Source: Prosapia bicincta
Taxonomy: Eukaryota; Arthropoda; Insecta; Hemiptera; Cercopidae
Direction: 5' to 3'
NCBI GenBank assembly: GCA_036971475.1
Contig: JBAIZL010000002.1
Coordinates: forward strand, 52,258,229-52,322,228
DNA length: 64,000 nucleotides
This document shows positions 24,538 to 58,048 of this stretch, in pieces (the first letter of the stretch is position 1; each line of letters opens with the position of its first letter). The translations under genes and the position numbers were made by a program. The notes beneath the pieces are model-generated. The model was not told the DNA's origin and made no database searches. It worked only from the letters and a program-made list of their open reading frames with translations.

Positions 24538-26087
24538 CATTTTAAATTGTATGGGCCCCTACTGTTTGTTGAAGATTTAATTTTTATAGACATGAAATTG
24601 TATGATACCGTAATTTTAAAACTATATATTGACCGTTTAATATTTGTACTTCGCTTGGCCTTAAAATGGTTGTTATGGTTTCGTATAACGTTTTGATAAT
24701 TCATTTCGAAAATACGTTATCCCGTGTAGTTCTATATTTGTTATTAATCTTGCCATAAACGTACAACGTCTACTTACAACTACATTTTAAAATAAATATT
24801 TCCTTTTTCTCAAACAATATTGGTTTTTTATTTTTCTTATTTTGGATAGAATTTTGGTTAGTGAATCAATCGTTAAAATTACTTATTGCAACAAAAAAAA
24901 ATAGAGATGGAAATACATTTTAAAATAGTTTAATAAAAATGTATTAGGTTACATAAAATAATTTAAATTTTACTTTAATTAAATAAATGTCGTCAAAAAC
25001 GTCAAATTTAAATAAAAGTTATTTTTTTACATTTACTAGACTAAGCAAACAGATTTGTCTTGAGTAATTTCCTTCTTTATATATAATAAAGTCTTTATAA
25101 GTATGTATTTCGTTAAATATGTAAGCCAAAATATAAACGTTTTGCACATATATACATCCAGGTTTTAATTTCAAAATAAAATAAAAATTATCTAACTAAA
25201 ATATGGTAATTACATTCCAATGAATAACATAAAATCTGTCTTTATCATTTTTATTTAGAAGTTATGAATTAAATTTTTACAGTTCTACTACCTGACTTAG
25301 GTGCTGAAAAACGTGCCTACACAAAATAACAATCTTCAGAGGGGAATTGAAATATTTGTGAAATAAAGTTTAAGGAAGGTAATGAAGAAGTTCACGGATG
25401 ATATGTGAGCTACTTCTAGTTTGGTGCCCCATATTACAATTTATTAAATCATGTTTTCTTAAATGAATTTAAACTACAATTTTCATCTACTGTACTAAAA
25501 GAAATGCATTTACAATAAACTAATTAGTGATGTCTTGTAATAATAATAATAACCTTACTCTTTTACACCACTGACACTATATAGAACAAAGTTTTAGTTG
25601 AGACGCCTTATTATTTTACATTATTATTAATAGATTCTAACACTGTTAAATATATTCATAAAATATAGATCCTGACTATATTACTCGAAAAACTATATTC
25701 TTATATCAAATATTTTCCTAGAGTAAAAAATATTTACTACTGTAATGTAAAAAAAAATAAATTTCGATACAAATTCGGCGGATCATTACAAATTATGTTG
25801 TGCCGTATGGCTAATCCCGTAGCTATATGAAACTCTAGAGATCATAATTGAATTGAATTCATTAGTAAATCAATTGAATACGGGTTTTGTAATAGTTTCT
25901 TTAAAGGGAATATTTAGAAAATAATATGTTATTATTTACTATTTCCAAATATTACAGTAGAAAAATGAAATAGTTTTGAGCAGCATGTTCACAGAATTTG
26001 TTACAACACCGTATCTAATATGAAGCAAGCACTTGCTCCAAGGACATTTTGCAAAAGGTATTATAAAGAGACAAAAAAACAAAGACG

Positions 26088-26095
26088 TATAAAAG
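26088..26095 (+). promoter_or_regulatory. TATA box of the Kazal-like gene
   Basis: TATAAAAG lies 109 bases before the proposed start codon. A TCAGA word near 26,128 could serve as initiator. This would give a 5' leader of about 75-85 bases. Confidence 0.5.
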
Positions 26096-26203
26096 ATAAA
26101 ACTGTATGCAGTCTTTTTAAATATAATCAGAACCTAAAGAGAAACACGTTTTCAGTTTATTTAGAGATGTAATAAACTTCTAAAGTGAAATTTCGCTATA
26201 ACC

Positions 26204-45718
<19,515 letters not shown>

Positions 45719-45737
45719 TTTATAGAAATCAGTTACG

Positions 45738-46797
45738 TAAGAGCCCTCTGTATATTATATTAAAAGATAAAACTGAACGTTTGAAAAAATAGATGATCAA
45801 TCGTCGAGTTTGGGAACTAATATACAAAATTTGTTGTTAAAAATCACAGAAAAAGAAAAAAACACACAAGCAGGTGTTGTCGATACAATGTGTGGAGCAT
45901 GCACTGATAATAAAGTATTTAAATATAACAACTGTTCTAAGGAAAAACTACAAACAAATATCACTAGCATTGTAGAACTTGGAAAGTATTTTGGAAGTGT
46001 TAGGTTTGCAAATAATGAAAATGATAAGGATTTCGTTCGCAACTTGAAATACTATGAAAATTTATTCAATGTTGACGTTATTATTAAATTTAATGAAGAA
46101 TTTATTAAAAGGCTGCAAAACCTTAACAGTTTATTAATAAAAGCAAATAAAATTTCAAAAAATTATATAATTTCTAAAGTTATATATTTTACTGGGAAAG
46201 CCGTTGTGATGAGTTTTAGTTTTGTTAATAACATTCTAATTTCTAATAATTATGTTGAATATTTACTCTTTCAGTTAAACATACCTTCACAGACGACCTA
46301 TAAAACTATTACAGCTTACGATTAAGCGGATAACTCTTTGCTAAGTTTAAAAGATATTTTGCTCAAGTACGGTAAATACTCTGAAGATAAAGGCGAAGTA
46401 GACTTTATTTTAAATATACTTGAAGCACTTGCAATATTTGAGAAGGAAATTACGATAAACCCTCCTTGCATTGTGTACTAGGTGCCTACAGCGAGCTTCA
46501 ATCGCCCTTACAATCTCTAGATAATGTACTTAATAAAACAAGTGAATGTTTGGAAAAACACATTACAGAAAATGAAGTACTTCTTTACGATTTACTACGG
46601 TGCATTTCGCAATGTTTCTACAGTTCTACGGACGTATAGACATTAAATAGCCAAGTTACTGGGCGTTATATCGAATATTTTGTGCAGTATTATTGCAGCG
46701 AAAGCTCAACGGTATCGAATTTCATCGAACTGGTTCAATGCATTACAATGTTCAGCAAACCTTTAAACAAAAACAATACAAACTGTTGTTTGAAATA
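45738..46797 (+). pseudogene. Broken reading frame of unknown origin, about 340 codons
   Basis: A long AT-rich coding-like stretch. A short lead ('SPLYIILKDKTERLKK') is one frameshift away from the main frame (45,777-46,325), which contains 'VDTMCGACTDNKVFKYNNC', 'LQTNITSIVELGKYFGSV' and a hydrophobic stretch near the end. After a TAA the frame continues ('SLKDILLKYGKYSEDKGEVD', 'ILNILEALAIFEKEI'), then more stops, then 'SECLEKHITENEVLLYDLL' and 'CSESSTVSNFIELVQ' to a final stop near 46,797. The even quality between stops shows a once-functional protein. No family is recognised; an old viral or mobile-element gene and a dead host gene are both possible. Confidence 0.5.
45759..45764 (+). terminator. 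Possible polyadenylation signal of the Kazal-like gene
   Basis: ATTAAA 41 bases after the stop codon, the commonest variant of AATAAA. Confidence 0.35.
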
Positions 46798-48555
<1,758 letters not shown>

Positions 48556-49757
48556 AACTTTATCCAATGCCAGATCTTGGCATTACTGCTATTCTCCTCC
48601 TAGCCACCCAGTAGAGACAACGCTGGCTTCGGTCTTCCATATCTTGCAATGCTGTGGAATTCTGAAGATGTGGAGAGTCTATTTTTTGACAGTTCCACAG
48701 AGGGCAAATGTCTGAGGCTAATAATCCTATTTTATATAGGTGGGCTTGCAAATAGTCATGACCCGTAAACATTCTGAATCTATTAACAGCTTTCACTCTA
48801 GGTAGGTTAAGTGGTACTTGCACTGTGTGCGTCAGGCCCCTACATATATATCCAACGGTCATTTAAATTTTGACCTTAGCTTGTTTTTTCATTGATTGTA
48901 GATTCAATCAGGTTTCTTGCTGCCAATAGAGATATAGGATTGTCAGGCTGTGGCAAGGTGTCGCCTTTATTCACCAACTGGTCAGTGCGTTCATTTTCTT
49001 CAATGCCGACATGGCTAGGGAGCCATTGCAACACAATATACTACCCCGTTTCAATCTTCCCTGCCGGGGACTTTTAACTATTCATTGTATAACATACGGT
49101 GGAGTTATTACTAGTTAGTGCAAATATAGCAGCATGTGAATCCACGTAGAAGAAAACTTTCCCCGACTTTCCGGAGGTCAAACAAAGTTTTTCGTCAGCT
49201 TGTACCCTCTCAGCATCGAAGTTGTTGGCATTAATTCCAATTGGGCTGCAGCTCTCAAAGTGGTAGTTCTAAAAAAACCCATCAGAGGCATGCTTCACCG
49301 CTGACCCATCAGTTTATACATGGATCCATTTATCTTTACTGTATAGATCCACAATCGTTTCCAAAGGATGTGCCTGTAGCCTTCAGGATGTGGGGATCAC
49401 TAAGCCTTGGAGTATTTGTTATGAGCTTCTGGTAATTAAGGGGAAATCGTACAGACAGGTTGAGAATTTAGATACTTGTCCCAGTTTCAGGTTGTATTTA
49501 ATTCTAAGTTGCTCTGCATAAATGAGTGGTGATATTTGTTTCTTGAGTCGCGATGTCGCAGGTTCATATTTGTCCCAGTGTCTGTAGTCGATTCTCTTTG
49601 CCTTCTCCCAGAACTTGAGTACTGATTTCTCCCTGAGGCTTTGTAGTGGTTTCACCTCCGCTTGCAATCGCTTTGCAGATATTGGTATCGATTTTGATCC
49701 ACCAGTTATTTTTCGCAGTGCGTTGTTCTGGACAACCTCTAATTTCCATAAGTTAAC
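48556..49757 (-). mobile_element. Decayed 3' end of a LINE of the same group as the copy at 53.7-57.5 kb
   Basis: On the minus strand the sequence starts inside the reverse-transcriptase thumb region ('NLWKLEVVQNNALRKITGG', then 'LREKSVLKFWEKAKRIDYRH'). It passes through a ruined RNase H region (about 49,400-48,870) and ends with 'RFRMFTGHDYLQAHLYKIG' and 'PRSGIG'. These match the C-terminal part of the long frame at 53,715-56,903. The stop is followed immediately by a TAAAGT-type tail. The 5' truncation lies near 49,757. Several frameshifts make it inactive. Confidence 0.7.
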
Positions 49758-50968
49758 CTATTTACACTATTTAAACATATTTATTTTTTTCCCTTTATTG
49801 ACCGAACGATAATTTTTAAATTATTTCTACATTCATTAGTCTGATTATTTGGAACAAATTATATAATGTGAATGTTTACAATGTGCAAATGTACCATATA
49901 TAGACGACGTTTACGTAAAACTGTTTATCGTTTTAAATAATGATAGGGTACATTAATTAAACATATTTAGTGACTACCAGATTTTCACAATGTTTCAGTC
50001 TTAACAAAATGTTGAAATCTATTTGTTATCATAATTCTTAAAAACATCGTTTTTTTTGCAGGTCTATATTATTAAATTACAGCTATGTAAAACAATAATT
50101 ACAATACATTTTCACGTTAAATGTGAAATCTAACTACTTATTCAAAGGTGATACATAAATACATATGATGTAATTTCTTCTTTTAATTTTTTTACAGGTT
50201 TAAAAATAAAACAACTGTACCAACTTTACAAATCCAACAAATCAGAATATTACTGATTTTTTCTCACGTTTCCACTAATCGTTTTATGATAATTAAACTT
50301 TGCGTACTTCATTGTTATATAGATGTATTTCTGTAAAAAATGTTCATATATTTTTACAATCATTAAAGATTTGGTCTGTGCTACATGTCATTATAAAGGA
50401 ATTTTCCTAAATAGATCTGTATTATTAAATTGAAGGGGGAAAATAAAACATCGTACAGCCTATCGATAAATGTTTTAAAACATCTCTTGGACCTGAAGGT
50501 TCAAATAAATATAGTGGTATGTTTATGTATTAAGATATTGGAATTTTACATATGTTATTAAATTTATTTTTGTGAAGTTTTGTAAACCTGTTTATAATAC
50601 ACTTGCCTAATTATTTTTAAGAATTTCAAGCCACCCATAGTATTGTCTGTAGATGTGTGTCACTGAAATGGCACTCAAAAAGGGTAAAATTAAATTATAA
50701 AAAATTTAGAGAGACTGTTGAGTAGCTTTTAATTTAAATAAATACAAAATATATATTTAAATAAGGCATATACTTCACGTTAGTGTAAATTACTTAAATA
50801 CCGATCCCTATATATGTATTTAACATTTAATGATTGCATTTAACAATGTTTAATGTGTTTGTTGATATTACATTATTTTCAATTTCGTAATTTCACATCT
50901 CCCTATCCATATATATTATATAAATAAATAAGTAAATATATATATAAATAAATAAGTAAATATATATA

Positions 50969-51033
<65 letters not shown>

Positions 51034-53683
51034 ATATAGTTCCAAGTTCATGATTAGAAATATCTATACTTCCAAAACACCTTTATCTCTTAAAACTAAT
51101 GATATCTTCTTTAAACAAAGCAGCCTATAGATTTACCAAAGAAATGGAACAAAAAACTTTATTTATCTTTCCAGCTACACTTGAAATATTCATAATATAT
51201 ATAATAATTTTAAATTTTGTTGGTGTAGTAAACAATTTAACTTTATAAGAAATAAAGTTTAAATTTAAGGATTTTAATTAAAAGTAAATTACACCAATAA
51301 AGTAAACCCCTTCTAATTAGTTGACTGAAATAAATTGTACTGCAGACATTAAAAGCGACGAAAACCTATATCCCCAACAAAATTTAATAATATGTTATTG
51401 CAATAAAAAATTATTAAAAATACTTTACAAGATGTATAGTTGTAAAATTAGCTTTGCTAATTTGATGGGGAGGAGTTTGGCTTAGCTCCAACGTAAGCCT
51501 GGCTTATGGACGCACTATTCCGGATTATTTATTTTTTTTGTTAAAAGCTGAGAGCGGTTTTTAATTAGGGAGAGATCTCTTTAAATGAAGTTGAAATATA
51601 CGGAGAGTCTACATTGTAGACCAATATTAGCAAATTGAAAATGCGACTGGACTCTAGTTATGTCCTCTCGTAAGCAAGCATATCGCTGTAGATTCGTTTT
51701 ACTTCCGCTCCATTATTAACATATATGTCTTTTGAAAACAATCTCTAGCTTTGGAATTGTATATGAATATTGCTAGTAATTACTCATTCTACTCACAATT
51801 ATATGATAAATTATTATGAATCATAGCGTCTGATTTTATTTAGTGTTTGTATATATCCGTATCCGTATGTGTGTGTGTGTGTGTCTGAGAAGGAGAGAGA
51901 ATTAGTTTGTGTGTGTGTCTGTGTGTTTGCGTTATTTTGTGTTTACGTGTTTTCTTTGAAGTTTTTCTTTTGTGAATTTTTAACACCAGATTATGATCAC
52001 CTGACAGACTCCTGAAATTCTCACAAAACAGGTTATAAATAGCATTCTAATTATATTTAGAAACATCTGTGTGCATCATAAATTACCAAGAGACAACAGT
52101 TGCCATCTATGCTTTTATAAATATATCGTGAACGTTTTATCTGCATAATTAATTTAAACATCAACCTTTATGTTGATGCTTAGAGCGAGGAGCGTCCATT
52201 GGGAGGTTGCGAGGTTTATACAAATCGTTAAATAAGTTGTAAGCATAGGTTTTCTTGTGTGAAAACTACTAATATTAATTTGTTTTATTATACATATTTA
52301 CTCAATTTATTTAAAATCTTAAATTGGTTGTTTATTAGTGTAAAACTAAGTCACTCACTGGAGCAATAAATAGATTAAAATAGAAACTATTGTTTTTTAA
52401 TTTATCACTTCCAATATCATGATAAAATTTATAAATAAATAAGCGTTTAGGATTAAAACCATTGTGTTAAAATCCAACAGAATTTCCAATTCTATTGTCA
52501 CGTCAAAGATACTAAATGGCTTGGCCGAATACTTGAAGATATGTTTTAATCATTTAGACTAATGGTTTTACTTACATAAATATGTACAGCACTAAGTTAC
52601 CTAGGTAAAGTTGTTATTTCTGGGTTAAACAATCACCTAATATTCATCAATTTTGTTCCTATTTGTCAGAATATCTTGAATATGCTACCGTCGTTGGGTG
52701 TTTAAAATACTTTTATCTCGGCTTGCTGAAAAGATGTGATGAACATTTTTGAAATGTGTGTATTAATCACATGCTTAGTCTGTATTATCCGGGATTAGAA
52801 TAATACTACATGGCCAATCTACATGTAACATTATGGATGTGTGAAGTACAATCTACATGTAATATCCTGGGTGATTCAAGGCATGGTTTTAGATCCAGAT
52901 GTTTGAAACGTTTAATCCGTCAGTAAACTTAATGCGGACAAACCTGGAAATGTTGTTACTGTAGCAAGGGACGCTGAAAACGTTCAATCAATACTGAATC
53001 GTAATTCAGAATGAACAACTGACCATGAATTAATTAGGCATTTACAAAACGGGGGCACTAATATTATAAACTTAAAAAATAGAGTGAAAATCAGCATCTT
53101 GGTTGATGCTATCGTTCTTAAAAAGATCTAACGGATATTTTGATTTAACACTGAACAAATTTAACTTCTTAATCGTTTGAAATAGCTCTTAATTACGTTC
53201 CTGGGGAGACTAATAGAAAATTTCGGTTACCAAGTGGTCAAGTGACGGTGTGGGATAAGCGTTCCACAAGTCCCGTAAAAATTGTCTCACTTGTCTCCCT
53301 CTTGCCAGACGATTATGAAAATTCTCTCACGCTAAAAAAAATATAATATAAAAGTTGGATAAGACTAATGAAAAGGCGATTTAGAAATACTACCTACTTT
53401 ATAACAAATACAACAAATGAGCGACTGATCGAGTTTTTTTCTGGGAGGTACAAATCGATCTGATCAAGAAGGACATAAATGGGCTTATGTTAGCCTGACA
53501 TAAAGTTTCAAAATTGGTTCAGAGCATAATAAGCAAGCGGGTCCTATCTTGGTATCGAGTAAAATTATCTGCTAAAAGCGAGATTATTGGACTACTGAGC
53601 TTATAACACGAAAAATGTTAAGGAAGTACATCCCGCTGTTGTAAACATTTACCTGTTGCTGCTGCTGACTGTGGATTGTGGGT
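49758..53683. other. Non-coding stretch
   Basis: No gene is recognised. It holds a (GT)n tract at 50,969-51,033 and small GT/GA tracts near 51,870-51,930. At about 52,930-53,480 there are short coding-like fragments ('VTVARDAENVQSILNRNSE', 'HLQNGGTNIINLKN') that suggest an old mobile-element frame without a nameable domain. Confidence 0.5.
50969..51033. repeat. (TG)n microsatellite
   Basis: Uninterrupted TG repeats of about 60 bp. Confidence 0.95.
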
Positions 53684-53692
53684 AGCATACCT

Positions 53693-53715
53693 TACTTACT
53701 TACTTACTTACTTAC
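53693..53715 (-). repeat. (GTAA)n tail of the LINE
   Basis: On the minus strand GTAA repeats follow and overlap the TAG stop, then meet the target-site duplication. Confidence 0.85.
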
Positions 53716-56700
53716 TAGCCAACGCCCACCCTTGGCTGCTGGGCCATTTGGTGGCGCGCTGACCAGTACAATCGAGAGAGACGTCCCTCATTGTCCTCTT
53801 TGTCTGGCTGGACGTAGCCCAAGGAAGTGCATGTGAGGAGGTGATCCGCATCCATGGTTCCGTTTCCACACAACATGCAATCCGGCGATTGGAGTACATG
53901 AATCCTGTGGAGGTGTGCCGCCAGGTAGTCGTGGCCAGTAGCCAGGCGGAACAGTGCTACACCAGTGCGGCGGGGAAGGCTACGGTTTATTGGTCCTTCG
54001 GTGACCAGTGTAGCCCAGCTTTTGTTTTGAGAGGCCCTGATTAGGTTTTCTCTCGTGCTGCGATTTAAAGCTGAGTTTATCTGTATTTTGACCGATTGAA
54101 AAGAGGTTGAGATAAGTGGCTGCGGTAAAGCAGCTCCCTGTTTAGCGAGAGTGTCGACTTTCTCGTTTCCATCTATATTGACATGACTTGGCACCCACTG
54201 AATGTGAATTTGCCAACCCTTCTCCTGAAGGGAGTCTAGTTGCTTTCTACAGGACAATGTTCGGTGGCATTCCACTTGTCTGTTGCTAGTGACACCCTGT
54301 ATTGCTGCCATAGAGTCCACAAGAAATACAGCCTTATAGGTCCCTTTGATTTTTGAAAGTTCAATGGATGCTGCCAAGATAGCTTCAACCTCCCCATCAT
54401 AATTGCTCTGGCTACTGCCAACTGCCACAGCCCCTTCGAATAATCGGCTGTGGAACCCAGCTCCTGTTCCACCGCTTGCTGATGATCCATCTGTGTAGAT
54501 GTGCAGCCAGTCATCTGGCGGGAAGTTAGAATTAATAGTTTCAAGGGCTGCTGCCCTCAGCTCTGAGGGATTTGATTGACTTTTTGAGGCATTATGGCTT
54601 TGCAGTTTCAGACTAGCTGGTGGTAGGTTGTTAAAAGTCAAATGTTGAACCGGTTTAGCTGGTACTCCCGGCTGAATATTGTATTTATTCAGGAGATCGT
54701 TGTACGTTGATAGTGATGTTTTTTGGGTTTTTAGCCTTTCGGTCGCATGCCTGTAATATGTCCAGCGATGACTGTATGTCCTCTTGTACCGCTCCCAAAA
54801 ATTGAGTGTTAGTTTGTTTCTTCTAGCCAGCATAGGTTCGATTTGGGTTTGGGCCTCCATTGCAGCAACAGGGGTAGATTTTGGGGCCCCTGTTATAACT
54901 CGAAGGGCAATGTTCTGGGTGATCTCTAATTTGTGCAAATTTGCATTTGATGCTGTAATAGTTGCCTCAGCTCCATATTCGAGGATCGGCCTGACATAAC
55001 TCTTATAAGCTGCAATAAGGACATCCTGATTTGCACCCCAAGTAGTGGCCGTAAGTCGTTTTAATATTTTTGATCTCTTTATAGCTCTCTGGGCACAGTA
55101 TTCTATATGCGGTTTCCAGGTTAGTTTTCGGTCTATTGAGACTCCCAAGTATTTAGAGATGTTGTGTTCTTCAAGAACGTTATCCTTGTATTTTAAGATT
55201 AAATGTTGGCGTTTGGTGGACAGAGAGAAGAGCTGGAATGTAGTCTTTGAGTGATTTACTGCCATAGCATTTTCATTTGCCCATTGTTCAAGTTTTGATA
55301 GGGCGGCGTTAAGAGTATTTTCCAGAGACTTGATGTTGCTACTGGTAGCCCACATAATTAAATCATCGGCATATAGCAGGGCTTCCACCCCCGGAACACT
55401 CTTTACAGCCTCAAGGATGTCGTTGATCATCAGATTAAAAAGACCACAACTCAGGACCGCTCCCTGTGGTAAGCCCTGCCGCTGAAGACGATACTTGGAC
55501 GTAGCACCCGCAAAGCGTGTTCTGATTAGTCTCTGAGAAAGAAAGGACCTAATCCATGCAAACAGATTGCCAGTTACTCCACTCTGTGATAGTTTATGTA
55601 TTAGCATTTGTCTCCATACTGTGTCGAATGCATTTTTCAGGTCCACCAGGACCGCCAAAGAAGACATTCTACGATTGTAACCATCCTTTATGCATTGGGA
55701 GAAATAAACAACATGGTCCATTGTGCTGCGCTTTGTCCTAAATCCCGCTTGTGCATCGTCAATGACATTATGTAATTCGAAGAATTTGTGCAGGCGGGTT
55801 GCAACCATCCTTTCTGCTACTTTGCATGCGGCGCTAGTAATTGTAATTGGTCGATAACTACTTGTGTCGCTAGCGGGTTTACCCTTTTTCAGGATTGGAA
55901 TTATCTCACCTTTCCTCCACTGCTGTGGAATGTGTTTGCTCCATGTCAGGTTTATTATTTTGAGGAGCGCCTCTTTAGCAGTGCCTCCCAGGTTCTTCAG
56001 CATTTCAGAGAAAATCTGGTCTATCCCTGCAGCTTTATTTATTTTAGTATTATGAAGCGCTTGTTCTAGCTCTGAGATCGTAAATTTTCTCATGCAAATA
56101 TCAAGGTCAGCGGCAGTAGTGCAACCAGGTAGCGGTTTCTTCAGCAGGAATCTAAATGCAGCTCTTGGTCTGAGGACTCTGCTGATATTTGCATAGTGTT
56201 TGCAGAAAAGGTTGGCGATGTCTTCGGGTTCACAATACATTCTGTCACCAGTCCTGAAGGGTTCCTGTTCTGTTGGAGCGGAATCATTTTCTAGTCGAGA
56301 GATGAAACGATGTGCCTTTATTCCATCTCTACGAAAGCCCATTGTGCTCAGAAAGCTACGAAAGGCAGATCTCTTTGACTGTTTTATTTCCCTCTGTAGC
56401 ACAGCCTGGGACTTCCTGAGTGAGACACAGTCAGCAAGGCTACCAGTTCTTTCTGCTTTTTTCCTTGCTACATTGCGTGCTTGTTTTAGTGAGCCAAGTT
56501 TGGTGCTCCAGAAGGGGCGGAAAGTTTTCACCTGCCCTCTTGGTATGCATTTGTGGGCACATTTGAGGATGGTCCTGTTGAAGGCTTCCACAGCAAGTTC
56601 GGGCGTTTGGTGACTTAGTTGGTCTGAAAGTCCTTCATTTGTGATTTTTCTATACTGGTTCCAATCCGCCTTCCTAAAATTCCATCTTGGGGCCCGTTGT

Positions 56701-56903
56701 GGTATATAGCAGAGTTTCCCAGTATCAATTTTTACGTAAATAGCTCGATGTCTACATCCCGCTGCATCCTCTAGGAGTTTGACTTGAGTTTTAAGTACTA
56801 TGTTAGGACTAACAAGCACTAAGTCAGGGCGAGTGCTCTGCCCAGCGTAAGAAAGAAATGTAGGGGGAGTTTGTTTTACTTCAAGCAGGCCTTCATCGAT
56901 CAT
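53712..56903 (-). CDS. LINE reverse transcriptase and RNase H (1,062 codons)
   Basis: In order: the end of the endonuclease ('RPDLVLVSPNIV', residues 26-35) and a linker. The reverse transcriptase covers about 325-600, with 'SYRPITI' 349-355, 'AGFRTKRST' 386-394, 'DLKNAFDTVW' 421-430, 'GLPQGAVLS' 477-485 and YADD 511-514. A thumb/connection region follows. RNase H covers about 798-925, with YTDGS at 803-807, 'GEVEAI' with its Glu, 'VDSMAAI' with Asp863, and 'PSHVNIDGNEKVD' ending in Asp917. A C-terminal CxxC...H...C knuckle has C1009, C1012, H1021 and C1025. All catalytic positions are present. The first ATG here is only a re-opening after the TGA at 56,916, not a natural start. The protein copies LINE RNA at nicked chromosomal DNA. 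Confidence 0.85.
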
Positions 56904-56915
56904 ATCTTCTATTTT

Positions 56916-57422
56916 TCATCCAGATGGAGTTGTTGCGCTATAACCCCATCTAGTTGAGGGGCTATTGAAGTCACCTACAAGGATAGTGTTTGGTTGGAGA
57001 GTGTCTTCTATTTTTGCTGTCGACAATATATTTCCAGGGGGGTTGTACAAGTTAACAATGTTGTAACTCTTTCCATTTTTCCAGATCCGCAGCAGCACCA
57101 CTTCAGCCTTGTCACTGGCTTGCATTTCGTTCAATATCTCAAATTTGGCTCGGAGTGCACTTCTAACCCCAATCAAAATGCCTGAAGCCACTTGTCTTGA
57201 TCGTGGTAGAGTATATCTTGTATAATTTAGAATTTTGTAGAATTCAGCGAATTCAGTCGCAGCTCCCACTTCTACTATAAAAAATGCGTCCACGTCGAGT
57301 TTTACGACGTTTCGTTTGAATTGTAAGAATTTTGTATCATTAAGACCTCCTGCGTTCCAATATAATATTCGGAGGCTCATGTCAGGGCCCTGAGAAGGGC
57401 CGTTTGCAGACAATGATGTCAT
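56916..57422 (-). CDS. LINE apurinic-type endonuclease domain (first part of the interrupted frame)
   Basis: Begins at ATG 57,422 and shows landmarks of the exonuclease-endonuclease-phosphatase fold: LRILYWNAGGL near residue 17, 'FFIVEVG' with the metal-binding acid, 'RSRQVASGILIGVRS', 'VNLYNPPGN' and 'LVGDFNSPSTRWGY'. This enzyme nicks target DNA to prime reverse transcription. A TGA stops it at 56,916-56,918 after 'SATTPSG'. The next codons read on in the same frame into the domain's end ('TRPDLVLVSP'), so a single stop splits one protein. A further in-frame TGA lies near 57,487, ahead of the ATG. Confidence 0.75.
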   Translation of the reverse strand: MTSLSANGPSQGPDMSLRILYWNAGGLNDTKFLQFKRNVVKLDVDAFFIVEVGAATEFAEFYKILNYTRYTLPRSRQVASGILIGVRSALRAKFEILNEMQASDKAEVVLLRIWKNGKSYNIVNLYNPPGNILSTAKIEDTLQPNTILVGDFNSPSTRWGYSATTPSG

Positions 57423-57543
57423 TTGGTTAAGGTTCTCTAGTATCTGGTCAGCGAGCTTAAAGGCGAACCTTGTGTTGATCGTTCAGTCGAGAGCAGGGGG
57501 CACCACGTGCAGGCGATCAACTTCACCCCCCAAAAGCATACCT

Positions 57544-57832
57544 ACATCAATCGAATAGGAAAATTGATAGACTGGTTCATTTTTATTACGAACTGTCTGA
57601 CGTTAGGGAGATTTTTTTATTGGCTCTAACAGATGGTAGCGGATAGAGATGTTATAGAAAACCATTAGCAGATTTAATCGAGAGCTAGTATGTTTGGAAC
57701 CCTGGAGCAACTATATGAGCTAGTTGGTATATTTTGAAATTCTTTATTTGTCAAGTATGATCTGATGAAAATTTTTTAAGGAGATAGATATTTGATAATC
57801 GTTAGTTACAAGCAAGGACCTCAGTAGTTTAA
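57544..57832. other. Short non-coding stretch between LINE and MITE
   Basis: No gene, RNA or repeat recognised. Confidence 0.5.
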
Positions 57833-58048
57833 AATTGGGGCCGCTAAAATTTAAAAAATTTGAAATTGTGTGTGATTGCGGGTGCGTAAGTGTGGTGACG
57901 TGAAAGGGTGGTATTAGTGTGAGTGTGTGACGTCATGAGGGGGGGTGAGGGGAGGTAGTTGAGTTAAAAGTGCGTTTAAGTTTTTGTAGTAAAAGTAGTA
58001 TTTGGATCTGAGTGTATTTAATGGAATACGAATTTAGCGGCCCCAATT
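57833..58048. mobile_element. 216-bp MITE-like element
   Basis: Identical 16-bp terminal inverted repeats (AATTGGGGCCGCTAAA at 57,833-57,848 and its complement at 58,033-58,048). TTAA occurs at 57,829-57,832 and 58,047-58,050 and could be a target duplication. The interior is unusually G/T-rich on the plus strand and non-coding. Confidence 0.6.

Larger units (their letters stand above)
23216..26087. other. Non-coding stretch upstream of the Kazal-like gene
   Basis: No gene is recognised. It contains the foldback at 24,331-24,455 and a (TA)n tract at 24,488-24,534. Confidence 0.5.
53684..57543 (-). mobile_element. Nearly complete LINE (endonuclease, reverse transcriptase, RNase H) with 9-bp target-site duplication
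   Basis: The insertion (53,693-57,534) is bounded by AGCATACCT at 53,684-53,692 and again at 57,535-57,543, a 9-bp target-site duplication. On the minus strand it starts with a G-run and a leader of about 110 bases, then a frame of endonuclease, reverse transcriptase and RNase H, and ends in (GTAA)n. The stop codon is fused with the tail, leaving no 3' untranslated region. RNase H after the reverse transcriptase points to the I/R1-related groups. Exact duplications and long open frames suggest a recent insertion. An upstream gag-like first frame is absent, so the copy is probably 5'-truncated near the end of that frame. Confidence 0.8.

Noticed and set aside
53841..57185. Plus-strand open frames opposite the LINE
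   Set aside because: Shadows of the minus-strand reverse transcriptase and endonuclease frame; none has a domain.
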